NCBI GenBank assembly: GCA_003550325.1 | Contig: QKWP01000142.1 | Coordinates: 321,741 to 385,740, forward strand | DNA: 64,000 nt | Source of the DNA: Gigaspora rosea | Taxonomy: Eukaryota; Glomeromycota; Glomeromycetes; Diversisporales; Gigasporaceae | Reading direction: 5' to 3' | Shown here: one piece after another, positions 36,752-48,944 of the stretch | Layout: each line of letters starts with the position of its first letter | Numbering within the stretch: position 1 is the first letter of the stretch | The notes under the pieces: model-generated | What the model saw: only the letters and a program-made list of their open reading frames with translations | Told to the model about the DNA's origin: nothing | Database searches by the model: none | Program-made: the position numbers and the translations under genes

Positions 36752-37000
36752 CAGTGTTGGCTTGACCAGACCAATTTGACCATTGGACCAGACCAATTTG
36801 ACCAATTTGACCAGTATGGTCAAAGGACCTGTACTGGTCAAATTGGTCAAATAGCATATTTAATATAATTTATTATATAATATATATATAATATTAATAT
36901 AATAGACTTGACCAATTTGACCAGTTTGACCAATTGACCAATTTGACCAGACCAATTTGACCAGCAAATTTTTGGTTGACCACCATATCACCCAACACTG
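36752..37000. mobile_element. hAT-like MITE, TTTGACCA-rich, 249 bp
   Basis: Starts CAGTGTTGGCTTGACC and ends with CCCAACACTG. Perfect 8-bp target duplication GTTAAATT (36,744-36,751 and 37,001-37,008). AATTTGACCA/TGGTCAAATT recurs about 15 times inside. CAGTG termini and an 8-bp target are typical of hAT elements. It is inserted between TPR repeat remnants. Confidence 0.93.
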
Positions 37001-37900
37001 GTTAAATTATAACAATGCTATGATTAAATTTAGCAACAGTTATTGAATGGATGATATAAAGAATTGTTCGTGCAATTAAAGGAATTATCGGAACTGTTGA
37101 AAACTAATATTGAAGCGTGTTATCTTCATGAACTTTTAGAGTCAATGTGACGAATTATTTGCAGGTTTCTCGAAAATTTAACGAGTTATTAGAATTTAAA
37201 CCAAATGATATAATTTCATTTAATTTGTTGGATGTGTATTTGAAAGATTACGATGACTCACTGTAGTTTTAAATATAACTTTAACAATCTATCCAAACAA
37301 TGCTACAACACCTAATTTATCAAAGAATGGGCATATACGAATATTCACTTGCAGACTTTAACATATCCTTAGAAATTAAACCGAACGGCGAGATAACATT
37401 ATTAAATCTAGGTTATACTTATCAAAAAAATGGGTAATTGCAAAGGATCACTCGAGGTTGTTAATAAATTATTGGAAAATAAGCCATAAAAAAAATATTA
37501 TGACTTTGCAACTTCGTAGTGTATTTGTATAATTCTTTAAGTTGTCACTTACCTTCCATAATTGTATCGCCATAGCCGTGTTAATCTTACCTTTCTAGTA
37601 CTAGGCATTATTATGTATTCTCAGTGGCTTAACCATGTGAATTTTCTCCTAGTCGTGTTTACGCGTAAACTTGATAGAAGGAGTTGCATGTGGGGAAGTA
37701 TGTGAAATCAGATTAGTAGTATAACATCATGATCCTAGCGTAGGCATCATAAGAAATGAGAATGTATATAAAGTGTTGGCCTCACCCTTTGTTCATGATA
37801 TATAATGTACCTAATGTATGCTCTCCAAAACCATCCTTAAATAAATATACGTTCTTTTTAAATAAATGCCTAATAAATCATAAATAACCGTGTCCCATAA
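37001..37900 (+). other. TPR remnants then unassigned intergenic DNA
   Basis: 37,030-37,480 still shows TPR-like pieces in changing frames. 37,500-37,900 has no gene; a TATATAAAG at about 37,769 and AATAAA-like motifs further on could belong to a promoter or a solo LTR, but no terminal repeats were found. Confidence 0.4.
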
Positions 37901-37902
37901 AT

Positions 37903-37996
37903 TACGGTCAAAATCAAGTGACCTTTTAACGTCAACCATCGGAGTTAAACTCGGCCTGAAAGTACCAAGCTCTCCCATACGATGGTGACAGTAGAA
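37903..37996 (+). ncRNA. possible degenerate 5S rRNA-derived sequence
   Basis: Order of short matches to a 5S gene: TTACGGTC near the start, ATCGGAGTTAAACTCGGCCTG, AGTACC, CTCCCATACGATGGTGACAG near the end. Several stems would not pair, so it is a relic or a 5S-derived retroposon head at best. A covariance-model search would decide. Confidence 0.35.
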
Positions 37997-38014
37997 TTAC
38001 TTATTATTTTATTC

Positions 38015-38790
38015 GCAAATATAAAGAATCACTTGACGACTTAGATGAATTACTTAAAATCAACCCAAAAGATGTTTCATTGCTCAGTCATCGAGGTTTC
38101 ATTCTTCAAGAGATGGAAAAGTACAAAGAATCACCTAAAAATTTAAATAAATCATTAAAACTCATATCGAATAATTCGGAAACGTTGAGTTTCCTTGGAT
38201 TAGTTTATCAGAAAATGGATAAATTTGAAGAATTGAAATTTTTAATGGCTCATTAAAAATCAATTCGGATAAAGCTAAAGACTCACTTTAAAAATTAAAT
38301 GTTCATTAAAAGCCAAATTGGACTATGCTTAGCATTAAATATTCGTGGATCAACTTACAGGATAAAGGGTAGATATTAAGAATCACTTGAAGATTTAAGA
38401 AAATCATTAAAAATCAATCCAAATTATTCTATAACATTAAATAATCTTGGATTAACTTATCAAAACATGGAAATTATGAAGACTCACTTGAAAATTTAAC
38501 TAGATTGAACGATCGTGCAATAACTTATCTTAGGATGGATAAATATGAAAAAACGCTTGATGATTTAAATAAAGCATTAGAAATAAAACCTAATAGTGAG
38601 ACGACATTAAATGATCGTGGAGTGACTTATCAAGTTATGACAAGAAATGAAGAATTACTAGAAGGTTTAAATAACATTAAGTAACCGTGGATTGACTTAC
38701 AAATCTATGAGAAGATATGATGAATCAATTAAAGATTTAAATTATGCTTTGGGAATTAAATCAAACAACACAAAAATAATAAATATGTAT
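38015..38790 (+). pseudogene. TPR-repeat gene remnant
   Basis: 38,015-38,256 is an open block, RKYKESLDDLDELLKINP, then SHRGFILQEMEKYKES and LGLVYQKMDKFEE, ending in TAA. After broken stretches, 38,505-38,683 gives LNDRAITYLRMDKYEKTLDD and LNKALEIKPNSETTLNDRG, and 38,685-38,775 gives RGLTYKSMRRYDESIKDLN. Frames change between blocks. The reading direction continues into kinase N-terminal sequence. Confidence 0.75.
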
Positions 38791-38794
38791 GAAA

Positions 38795-39645
38795 AAACTT
38801 CTGAGATCTGCAACTTGTGCCAATGCAGAATGTAAACAGTATAGGAAACATAATAACGGATATGCCTTTTGCCATTCATGTGATCCTTATATAATCAAAG
38901 TTGGTACAATTAAAGCGATGAAGTGAATAACATGATTAAAGAATTTATTAAAAACGCACAATATGAATCAGAATATTATTGAATGTATAAGGTTAAAAAA
39001 TATTGAAGAAATCAGGGGAGATTTTGGCACAGTATATTCTACAATTTGGATTGATGGCAAATGTAAATATATAATGACAAATGATAAAAACAAAAATAAA
39101 ACGATATGAACGTCTCATTAACAGAACTCTATGGTTGCTTTAAAAAGCATCAAAAAATGTGACAAGCAGTCGGATTTTCTTAATGAGGTAAATATATTAC
39201 ACATTTTGTTATTTATTATAAATATGATTATTAATAAGTTATTTTTGTCATTAAAGTTTAAAGCCTATTATAAATGTAGCTTAAAAGATACGATGTAGAG
39301 AAATATGGAATAGAAACATATGGAATTTCTTATGATCCAGAAAAGAATAGATATATGATAATATTTGATTATGCAGGTAAAGGGAATCTCGGAAAATACT
39401 ACACAACTCTTAAATTGATGCAAAAAGTAGAAATTCTTTTCTTAATATCTGATAATTTAAATCATATCCACAAACAAAATTATATACACAGTGACTTATA
39501 TAGTGGTAAAATAATAGTGGACTCACATGTTTCACAAGATGTCAAGGACAAGTGCAAACAAAGTAGATCCAAAAATTGCAGATTTACTAGAAAAATGGAT
39601 AATGCAATAGAAAACACAAAATATGTAGTAAAATACCCTACATAG
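38795..39645 (+). pseudogene. protein kinase, N-lobe and start of C-lobe, decayed
   Basis: An N-terminal Cys pattern (CANAECKQYRKHNN, then FCHSCDP near 38,820-38,895) precedes NIEEIRGDFGTVYSTIWIDG (glycine loop, ~39,000) and MVALKSIKKCDKQSDFLNE. A GTAAAT..AG intron of 92 bases fits at 39,188-39,279. The next exon reads LKRYDVEKYGIETYGISYD, IFDYAGKGNLGKYY and IHSDLYSGKI (catalytic loop; HRD changed to HSD). Two in-frame stops before MVALKS (TGA, TAA) and a stop after VVKYPT break it, and no APE or DxxxxG region follows. Paralogue at 53,960. Confidence 0.8.
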
Positions 39646-40550
39646 TAGCATTGCGCCTGAAGTATTGTAATTAACTAATTATAATAGAGCATAAACTTAT
39701 CATCAATGATAATTCTAAAAATATCGAAGTTAAATATAAACTATGAATTTTTTATAAATAATTTATAATTTTAATTATAATAAAATATATGCATATTATT
39801 TAAACAAGATTTTATATATTAAAAATTTAATTTATTAAGATTTTACCCAAAATACCTTGTGGAAATTTCATGTCTGTAGAGAAAATTAGCTTATAATATC
39901 AAAAAAAATTTTTTAAAAATATTATTAAATTTAAAATATTAATTTATTGGAAAAAACTATTTGTACACTACGTGTATGTACACGGGTACTAATTAATTGA
40001 TTTGCAAATCCGCGTAAAATATAAATTATAGACCAAATTAAACCCGATTTAAGGTTAGGGTTAGGGTCAGCTTTGGGAGTGTCAGCTTTGGATTGGAAGG
40101 GGTTATAGTTTATATAAAATTTTGCAAGGAATTTTTTTTGTTAGATCCGAAAAGTGGTTTCATAAACAAAATTTTAAGTTATCATATGTACCCGTGTTTA
40201 TACACTAGTGTACAAATAGTAATTGCCTAATTTATTTTATACAAATTTTGTACTAACTTTGATAATTTATATTTAAAACAAGAATTATATTAAATAATTA
40301 ATGTAGTATAATTAGCTTGGTAAATTTAGTAATTTTTATTATTAAAATTTGTTATTTGTTTTTTAAACTAAAAATGTAGGTTTAAATTTTGTAATTTAAA
40401 TATACTATATAGTTTTTAATTTTAAAAAATATAATTATAATAAAATAAGTTTAAAAGTTTAACTTTTAATAAAAGTTTTTACAAAAAGAATAACAAAAAT
40501 AACTATTGATAAATAATTAGATAAAAATATTTATAGCTAAAAATATTAAT
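39510..40550 (+). repeat. short copy of a segmental duplication (partner 53,960-61,050)
   Basis: Colinear with the partner: kinase C-lobe piece, GAGCATAAACTTATCATCAA, TTTACCCAAAATAC(C/T)TT, ATATTTAAAACAA, TATAATTAG(C/T)TTGGTAAATTT and TTGATAAATAATTAGATAAA. This copy lacks about 740 bases after GAAGTATT and four or five insertions found in the partner; it has one insertion of its own (39,949-40,227). Confidence 0.85.
39949..40227. mobile_element. 9-bp-target (MULE-like) MITE, 279 bp
   Basis: Ends GGAAAAAACTATTTGTACAC and GGCAATTACTATTTGTACAC (reverse complement of right), perfect 9-bp direct repeat TAATTTATT (39,940-39,948 and 40,228-40,236). Holds GGTTAGGGTTAGGG at 40,053 and TTTATATAAAATTTTGC. 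Absent from the partner duplication. One end of it also occurs inside 55,158-55,731 near 55,514. Confidence 0.9.
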
Positions 40551-40783
40551 ATAAACTTATTTACATTAACAATGATGTAAAAGTACAAATATTTAAATGA
40601 ATTTAATGATTTATTTTAAAATCGAATAGAAGGCACAGTAAATATTATGAACTTGAATTGTTATTTCAATTATTATGCTTTTATATATTTAATATTACTC
40701 TAATTGCTTTCTTTTCGATATTAGCAATACCTATGTCTTCATTGTAGCAAAGATTAAGATGATATTGTTTACTGGAATTGGTA
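40228..40783. other. no gene recognised
   Basis: Tail of the segmental duplication, AT-rich, no frame of note. Confidence 0.5.
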
Positions 40784-41189
40784 CAGTGCGCAACACTTAA
40801 AGACTACACAAACTTTAAAAGGTAATAACTTATGATCTAAGAAAGATATTTTAAAAAGGAAGCCACTATTTTATGCTAAATCAATTTATTACAACTTAGC
40901 AGCCTTAATTTTTTTAAGAAGTTATAATAACTTTTCAAAATACATAGCTTTAAAAATATAGTATTTTTATATGATACGTAAAAATTTAACCAAAATGGGA
41001 CAAGTCACATGTTTTGGCTTCTTGTTATTGGCTAATTTTAAAATTAATTTTAAAATTATTTTTAAAATATTTTTATTAATTAATTTTTAACCAATCAGAG
41101 TACAAGAAATCAAAAAAATCAAATTTCAATACGAAATTTTTGAAAATGGGACAAATCACATAAATGTAGTCTTAAAGTGTCTTGCACTG
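40784..41189. mobile_element. CAGTGC-family MITE, 406 bp
   Basis: Ends CAGTGCGCAACACTTAAAGA and CAGTGCAAGACACTTTAAGA (reverse complement of right), TA on both sides. Interior related to 6,369-6,741. Confidence 0.88.
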
Positions 41190-41412
41190 TACCTTCAGAA
41201 ATTAATACATAAATAATGTTAATAATAAATAACGAGTCAATTATTCATTGGAATCATCATCTTTCCAGACTTTTAGAGGTATTTATGATTAATTGATAAA
41301 TTATGATTGATACAATTCCATAACAAAGAATTAGAAAAAGTTAATAATTACTGTAAATATAGCAGATATAATAAATGTCATAATAAATGGATAAAAATTT
41401 AGAGTTTTACTA

Positions 41413-41693
41413 AAACGCACCTATGGTGTTTTTACACTATGTAACACAAAACTATTAGAATAGCCAATCAAAATTTAAGATCATGTGTAACAAAAAATTT
41501 CGTTTTTTTGTTTATTTTTTTTAAAAAAACATTCATATCTCAAAATTTTGCTTATGAAACTACCTTTACCCTAACCCTAAAGTAATTAAAATTTATTTTT
41601 TGTTTTGTAAAAATTTATTTTTTTGTTTTTGTTATTGTTACACAGATTTGCAAATCTAATTTACCTATGGTGGTAAAACACCATAAGTGCGTT
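41413..41693. mobile_element. AAACGCAC-ended MITE with telomere-like core
   Basis: Ends AAAACGCACCTATGGTGTTT and TAAACGCACTTATGGTGTTT (reverse complement of right). The interior has AAATTTTGCTTATGAAACTA, then TACCCTAACCCTAAAG. Target duplication is not clear. Confidence 0.75.
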
Positions 41694-44089
41694 TAATAAT
41701 AATTGAAAATTTATACACTTATCTGTCTTAGTCGATTATATTTATCTATCACATCATTGTGTGAAATTCAATATTAATTTTATGTTTCATTAAGAGAATT
41801 TTTAGTCTTTAATGTCTTCAAAAATTTTTTTAATTTCTCAATATAGAAAAATTAAATTTGTATAATATCAGAAATTTTAATGTTTTCAGATAGGGAACAA
41901 TAAATTAATAAATTATGATCTTAAAATTTGATTAGCTTTCTCAGAGAACATTGAGAATTGAATTTCTCGCGTTAGTCACAAATTTTTTAATTTATTTTAA
42001 TCATTTCAATATTTATTCGTAACGGCAGCTAAATTAAAGTTTCTCTATATCAATGTAACTTTACAATCGATGAAGTTTAATTTATTAAAAAACGTAGAAT
42101 TATTGATCAAAGCATAAAACATTTGTGTGTCGACCTTGATACTAGATTAGAATTTTAAGGTTTTTATACTCTCAGAACAGATTCAGTTTAGCAGTACTAT
42201 CATTATATAGTTAGATCCATATCTTAGCAGTAATTTGATTTATTTTATTTTATTTTTGTTATTAAATATGAGATTTATTAGTACGTACATTTCTCGCATG
42301 TGATACGCATTATAAAGATATTTAGAACTAGACTTTTATTTAAGTCATCAAGTTAATCAAACATATTTTCAATTTCGGCAAATTTAAAACATTGCAGAGA
42401 ATTTTTCAACTCTTCAATAATATATTACGAATTCGCATGTTCCACAAATATGTAATGATTTTATATTTCTGCATAACAGATAAGCAATATGTTGATTACG
42501 CCCCTTATGTAGAAATAAAGTTCTCCAATCATACGTACGTTGTGACAGGCTACGCCCCAAGTTTTTTCAATTATGTGTTTATCTAGGAGATTTTCCCACT
42601 AGTTACATCATACGATCGTATGATTTCTCCTAAAATCACACCATGGTTACGAAAGATCAGCATAGCCCCAGGTAGCGTGAGGTAGCGCCGCAGTGATTTC
42701 CGGTATAAGCACATGGTAACTGCGCATAGCAGGGCCACAATCCAAGTTTATGCCCTTGGCATCTCTCTGCTCATGTTTGTTTTATTTCCCCTTTCGTAAA
42801 CAATAGATTCACACATGTTAGCTTCGCCTATATAGATAAAACTAGTTTATGCCCTTGGCATTTAGCTGTCAATGTTTGTTATTACCCCTTTAGTAAACAA
42901 TGTACTTAGCCTATTTTTAGTTTTGCTAACGGTATGGTATTGACACACGGAGGATTAGAGGTGAATTAAAGGTGAATTATAGTACTAAGGCGAAGATGTT
43001 TTTAACAACACTTACGCCTCGAGGCTTAGGAAAGCCACCTCTGCCTTCCGCCCCAAAAATATGAGGCCATGGTAAGAAAATCATACGATAGAAACGAATT
43101 CAATAGAGATAGTATAGTTAGTCTAGAAACAATGTATTGATTAAGAGGGGAAAAAAGTATATTTTTCGTCTCAATAAAGAGTAACTCAGGAAGAGTTCAA
43201 TTCTTAGTTCTAACCTTCGAAAGAGTAGAAGTGTTAAGAAGTTTTCCCTTGTTGTTAAACCCATTGTTATAATAAAATCGTTTATTACATTTACCCTTGT
43301 CCCGTGACACTTTGTTATTTTTGCTAAAGTCGTGTCCCGCATTTTGAACCCAGTTCCGTTTATAACCCAATTAGAGAGAGTTAATCACCTTTTATATAAA
43401 AGCATCAATTGATTAAACCCTTTGTTTACCCGATATATCGGACAATCAATCACTGACATTGTTAGACAAATCACCTGCATCAATCTAATATCGGCCTGCC
43501 GATTGTTAATCAAAATTTACGATAGTATTTAAACCTCTCATACCCAGCGCCTTAGAATAAAATAGTAGAGATATGTAATTAAGCCCACTACAAGAAGAAA
43601 CCATATACACGAAACCAAAGATATATTTAGCTTCGCTTAACTGTGCCGCAGCAAGGCCTAACGAACCTCGAGACCCGGACCAAATCTTCCACGCCTCTTT
43701 CTGCCTACCAATTCGAGGACCTAGAGTCTTGCACGCTTATAGGACATTGGTTTAGATAGATAATGGTGTTGTTAGTAGATTTTAGTAGCATAACCGATTA
43801 TCACCACTGTCACAACGTACGTATGTACATGCGTACGGTATTTACCACTGCAAAAGGTTTTTCTACTAGTGCCAGTTCTTGATTAAATAATACCACCTAA
43901 GAAGGAGGTCAAAGCACCTAAATACATATTACTACGTTAAAAGCTGGTATGATATGATGAATTTATTATTTGTACATGATATTTATTTAAAATATGAAAT
44001 ATTAACTGATATCCTATTTGCCAAAAATAATATTTCAATACCATCATAAAGACTCATTAATTTCTAGTGCGTAATAATTAATATACATT
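41694..44089. other. no gene recognised; one short direct duplication
   Basis: About 2.4 kb. 42,600-43,900 is richer in GC than the rest but shows no coding domain. AGTTTATGCCCTTGGCAT recurs (42,746 and 42,844), each followed by a GTTTGTT..CCCCTTT..GTAAACAAT stretch. No tRNA was recognised. Confidence 0.45.
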
Positions 44090-44824
44090 ATGGTAAATGC
44101 AAACGAATGGTTAAATGAAAAAATTCCGATGAATAAAAGAGCACAAGCAACATATATTTATATAAACAGACAATGTCATAAAGGTCATGTTTGGAATACT
44201 GATTGCAGTTATTGTAATGAAAGAAATAATACTGCAAGGCCCCCAAATTATCAATTCCATAATACTCTTTTGGAAGGGGAGTTAGATCTTAACGACTTTA
44301 TTAATTTGCAGAGTCTACATATCACCGGTCTAAATAGTATGGGTGAGCGACATCAGTTAACTAGCTTAAAGATCGATAAATGTAATAAGTTAACTTCTCT
44401 ACAAATTGATAACCGTAATACTCCTGCTTCCATTTTAAGTAAACAACTAGTTACTGATCGCGATAGGTCAAAAGAACAAGTAGAAAAATTAACTAATATT
44501 ATTCGAAATATTAAAGATTTTAGCCTTAGTGATATAAAATTAGCGACTAAGAAAATGGAAGAGGAAAATTTAGAGTATCAAGTAACTGTTATTAAAAGCA
44601 AATTGACTGAAGATTGTCAATTGTGGCTAGAATAATTGTTAGAAGCTCAACAAGAAGTTTTACAAAATGACAACGCTTTTGCTCGAAAACAATTAGAGAA
44701 AATTAAAAAGAGGTTATATAATGAGCTTTCCGCTGAGAAAATTCAAGAATTATTAGGCAAAATCGTAGAAATTAATGAATTGGAGGTTCAACTAAATAAT
44801 CTCAAAATTCAAGAAAATCAATAA
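44090..44824 (+). CDS. leucine-rich/coiled-coil protein with one in-frame TAA
   Basis: Starts at ATG 44,090 (MVNANEWLNEKIPMNKRAQ), about 30 bases after a TAATTAATAT tract. Residues 28-45 have a Cys/His cluster (CHKGHVWNTDCSYC). Residues 60-110 have LRR-like repeats (LEGELDLNDFINLQSLHI, QLTSLKIDKCNKLTSLQID). Residues 115-245 are charged and coiled-coil-like. TAA at 44,633-44,635 follows LWLE; the same frame then continues LLEAQQEVLQNDNAFARKQL for 62 codons to a final TAA. So the product is either a 181-residue protein or a 244-residue one with a recent nonsense change, plausibly CAA to TAA. The LRR-plus-coiled-coil layout suggests protein binding; function unknown. Confidence 0.8.
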
Positions 44825-47044
44825 TGTTAACTTTTGGTCTAAATTAGGTCATACTTAAACCAAATTAGTTTCTTAAAACATAAACTCGGAACATTATTAT
44901 AAGTATTGCACTGGAATTTCATTAAGTTTCTCATTTTCCATAAGTAATAATGAAAAGCCATTACTGGATCTGTAAAGTAATGAATGCCACTTGACATTTT
45001 CATGGAAGTAGCAAAATTTTGGAGACATGAATCAGAATAATTGATTCTTCTATATCAATATATCTTTTTTTTTTTTTTTGAAAGGTTACATTCTGCATTA
45101 ATTTAGCTATTATTCTTTATTTAGCCATTTGCCTTATATTTTTTATATTTAGTTATTATTATTTTTTATTGGGAATATTTTCATACAATTTCTTTAAATA
45201 AAAGAGTAATCCTTACAAAATTCAGCGCCTGGAAATTGTGTAACAGGCTGGATCGGATGATCGTTAGGGAAGTTATGTCAGAATTGCGAAACTATAAATT
45301 AATAGAATATATACAGTAATCTCTTCTAACAATGAATCTCTCTATAGCGAATTCTGTATATAATGAATTAAAAATTTTGAATTTTATATTCAGTATAAAA
45401 AGAGACATAGTTTCTTAAGAAAAAGTAGTAATTTTTATAGCGAACTTTTTTTTACAGCAAGAATTGCAATGGTTAATAAGGAATAAACTAGTAATATTTC
45501 TAGAATATCGAAATTCAAATTTATTTATATTAGTTGTATACGTATTGTAAATTGTTGAATATCGTTATTTAATTAAAATAAAGTCGGTACGCGTCATTCG
45601 ACGTCCTCAGATGCTATCTCGGTTTACAAAAAATAAAAAATAAAAAAAAATAAAGTCGGTATCATTATTATAGTAAAAAAAAAAATTCCGGTCCCAACCA
45701 ATTTGGGTGTCGATTAATTTGTAGTTTGCTTCCTCGGCACGATAAACGCCAAGTGCATATAAAACATCATCAGACAACCTGGTACACATTTTCCGGGTGC
45801 CAAAATTCAAGCGTTTGCGCGTGAATATCAAACAGTATGAGGGATTTCCCATTTTCGGTGACTTATGGACACAACAATGACTAGCATTACTAAAATACAC
45901 GCCAACCTAACTTAAACTCGGGCCGCTGTTGTGTCTATAAGTCACGTTTATGTTGTGTCCTAAGTAGGTGTCCAGGATTATAAATTATGCATGCGATAAA
46001 TCATAAATTATGCGAATTTTGAGTTATTAGCCAATAAAAATTCAAAAACATGTCAAGTCAGGTGATTACAGTCACATGGACAAACCGGTTTATTCATTTA
46101 ACCAATCAATTTTTGTTCGCATGTTGCATGAAAATGAGCGGATTATGAGTTTCATATAGAAAAAATCGCATCGAAAAACATTACACGCGCTTATGTATTT
46201 GGTGGGCTAGGAGGATACAATTTATTATTATATATATATTGTAATACATGTGTAAAGTAATAGCTACTAAAGTGGCAATTCTCCTAAAAATTAGCAATAA
46301 TAATTGCATGGGGGTGCTGAAACAGACCAGGTGGAAAATAGATAAGCATAGTTACTGTGAATATCACCTGCCAAAGCAAGCTGGTGTTAAAATAGCAGAA
46401 TCATGAGCATGTTTTTTTTAACTTACCAGCTTATTGCCATCAGGGCATGTTTTACACACTTTTTATTTCATTTGTATTGGTCATGAGAACCCAGAGGGCC
46501 CTCTACATCTTTTATTACATGATCTATTTCCTAATTTATCCTAACAATCTATAGACTGTCTATACCTTCCTAATCCATACTCAGTCTTTTGAACTATTCT
46601 GTTCTTATTATGCCCGTCCGGTGGTGTTATCAGCTTCTGACCCAATTCAATTTTTCTAGAAATTTTTCATCCCAGGGAGGGCTCTACTTTCCATCCAACT
46701 CTTAATAGAGGACTTTGATGTAATTGGCTTCTATGGTAGTCCTATACTGCACCCCATTAACCTTCTTGAAGTTTTTTGGTCATCTTTCTGTTTTGGGTAA
46801 GAGCAGGTCTTGCTAAGCCCAGATTCTGTAGTTCCTTTCTTCATTAGGTTGGTATGATATACTTCTAGATTGTTCACAACCAGATTAAATCCAGAAGACA
46901 TGTTTACAACTGGAGGTTTTAACTGGAACTGTCCTAATTTTCTTTCAACCAGAATTTCACTGAAAGTATCCAATCTGTATTTTGGCCAGATTTCCACCAG
47001 AGGTATTCATTTATTCTTAAGAACCTTCCATATGCATTTAATAT
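44825..47044. other. no gene recognised; inverted repeat and possible transposon fragments
   Basis: A poly(T) tract lies at 45,064-45,080. A pogo-like left end (TACAGTAATCTCTTCTAACA, 45,315) has no partner. Inverted arms GTGACTTATGGACACAAC and GTTGTGTCTATAAGTCAC lie at about 45,861 and 45,929. 46,260-47,040 is less AT-rich and has frames on both strands, none with a known domain. Confidence 0.45.
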
Positions 47045-47365
47045 CACAGGTCAAAATCCAATATATCGGGTCCCTATCGGGTACCATATTACTATAATTA
47101 AAAATATATAAAATACTACATATCAGTGATCTACCATATATATATCGTATAGTTTGGCTAGTCTTACATATATTGGGTACCCAATGTGTATATGTAATAA
47201 AAATAATTTTTAAAGCTACATAAATTATAATTCTAAATCATTGTTTACAATGCAGATATTCTATATATTCAAAAAATTTATCCTTTATGATATAAAATTC
47301 ATTAATGTTTACTATTTAAATTTTTTTTAATTTGATATATATCAGGTACCCGATATATATGCTCA
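47045..47365. repeat. ATATCGGGTAC motif cluster
   Basis: (T)ATATCGGGTA(C) and its complement recur, for example ATATCGGGTCCC, ATCGGGTACC, GGGTACCCAATG and CAGGTACCCGATATAT. A related cluster is at 51,531-51,810. Confidence 0.6.
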
Positions 47366-47629
47366 TAGTAAGGAATAATCGAATTTACTTTTATTCCCAC
47401 CATATTGCATATATGCACATGCCCAAATAAAACGTACAGTTTTGTTTAATGATTTTTTTATCTTAATCGTTTTTTTTTATCAGGGGTTTTTATCATTTAT
47501 TTAAATTTTTTTTAATTTAACACATTTTTTTTTATAATTTATTTTTTAAACGGTTCTTTTTTTTATTATTTGTTTTAATTTTTTTTAACTTTTTTTATTT
47601 AATTCGACTTTTTTTTAGAGATACAGTAT

Positions 47630-47892
47630 AAAAAATATTCGATATGGAATACGTGCAAATTGCAAATGATATAATACTTCCGAAACTTGGTGCCACCCTC
47701 AGAAGACAACACAAGGATGGATAAGTAGAATAAAGAATCAATTATTGTATTAAAGAATTTCAACTTAAAGCCACAAAATACGATGATGTATTAGAATAGA
47801 TTCCTTTCAGTAAATTTGATAATATTCAATATATTGGTGATAAATTTTTAGCAACCTGGTTAATGGAATACGATTAATAGAATATGTCGATT
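47630..47892 (+). pseudogene. kinase N-terminal unit 1
   Basis: Reads YGIRANCK, stop, YNTSETWC, then with frame slips KEFQLKATKYDDVLE, IDSF and NIQYIG. This is the N-terminal Cys pattern plus linker of the kinase family, without the catalytic core. It is followed by a MITE insertion. Confidence 0.75.
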
Positions 47893-47899
47893 AACGATA

Positions 47900-48258
47900 G
47901 GGTGGTGCAGTGGTGGCCAAATCTATGCAAGGTAACTATGTAATTTGTCATGTTACAGATTTTTATGCTACACAAATAAAAATCAATTTCAATTTTCGAT
48001 TATATATATATATATATAATACCGGTATGTCGCAATTAATATATATATCAAACCGTTTTATTGCAAATATAATGATTTCGACTAATTTTTTAATTTCGCT
48101 GATAAAAAATTTGATCCTAGTAAAATTACTAATACACCTTATATAGGTTTCATTAAATATGCAGTAGGTAATGATTTAATTAATTCATCAGCATTCAAAA
48201 ATTTCTCTCGTATGTTAAGTTTTTCTTTGTTATGTACAGAATAATTCTGACACCACCC
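47900..48258. mobile_element. GGGTGGTG-ended element, 359 bp
   Basis: Left GGGTGGTGCAG, reverse complement of right GGGTGGTGTCAG, TA on both sides (47,898-47,899 and 48,259-48,260). Units 2 and 3 of the kinase array are uninterrupted at the same place (AATATACAC..ATCACGTAAAT), showing an empty site. The right half has a coding-like stretch, KFDPSKITNTPYIGFIKYAV, ending at TAA (48,241-48,243). Confidence 0.65.
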
Positions 48259-48404
48259 TAATATACACGATCACGTAAATCATCACATAAAGATCACAAA
48301 ATTTATTAGAAAAGTTAAAAGAAGTAAGATAAATATTTAGAATATTAATGTTATATACTGCTATGTACTAATTTATTATCTTATCTTTATATCTTTATAA
48401 GTTT

Positions 48405-48800
48405 ATAGATTATATACAGTCAAAGAATCTTAAAGTATATGGATTAACTCAGAACAAAGCTACCAATGAATGTATGCTGGTATTTGATAAATATTATTCT
48501 ATAAGAAATATTCGATATGGAGTATATGCAAATTGCAAACAATATAATACTTCCGAAGTTTGTGCCGGACGTGTGACCCTCAGGAGACAACACAAGAATG
48601 GACAAGTAGAAATAAAGAAATCGATAATTGTATTAAAGAATTTCAACTTCAAGCCACAAAATACGATGATGTATTAGAATGGATTCCTTTCAGTAAACTT
48701 GATAATATTCAACATATTGGAGATGGATTTTTATCACCTGGTTAGATGGAATACGGCATATCAGTTACAATGATGAATATACACAATCACGTAAATAATC
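48405..48800 (+). pseudogene. kinase N-terminal unit 2
   Basis: A short subdomain V exon (LKVYGLTQNKATNECMLVFD, ~48,430-48,490) is followed directly by the N-terminal Cys and linker exon (YGVYANCKQYNTSE, KEFQLQATKYDDVLEWIPFS, NIQHIGDGF). The exon order is therefore rotated relative to a normal kinase, as expected from tandem duplication of a short piece. Confidence 0.78.
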
Positions 48801-48944
48801 ACATAAAGTGGATCTTAAAGCATTAACTAGATCACAAAATTCAATAGATATGTTAAAATAAGTAAGTTTAATATTTAAAATATTAATGCAATATACTGCC
48901 ATATACTAATTTATTATAACTCATCTTTATATCTTTATAAGTTT

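Noticed and set aside
43620..43760. Possible tRNA in the GC-richer stretch
   Set aside because: No cloverleaf, and the B-box consensus is not met.
45607..45900. 97-codon minus-strand frame near the 45.86 kb inverted repeat
   Set aside because: The central part looks slightly protein-like, but no family is recognisable and the C-terminus is translated low-complexity DNA.
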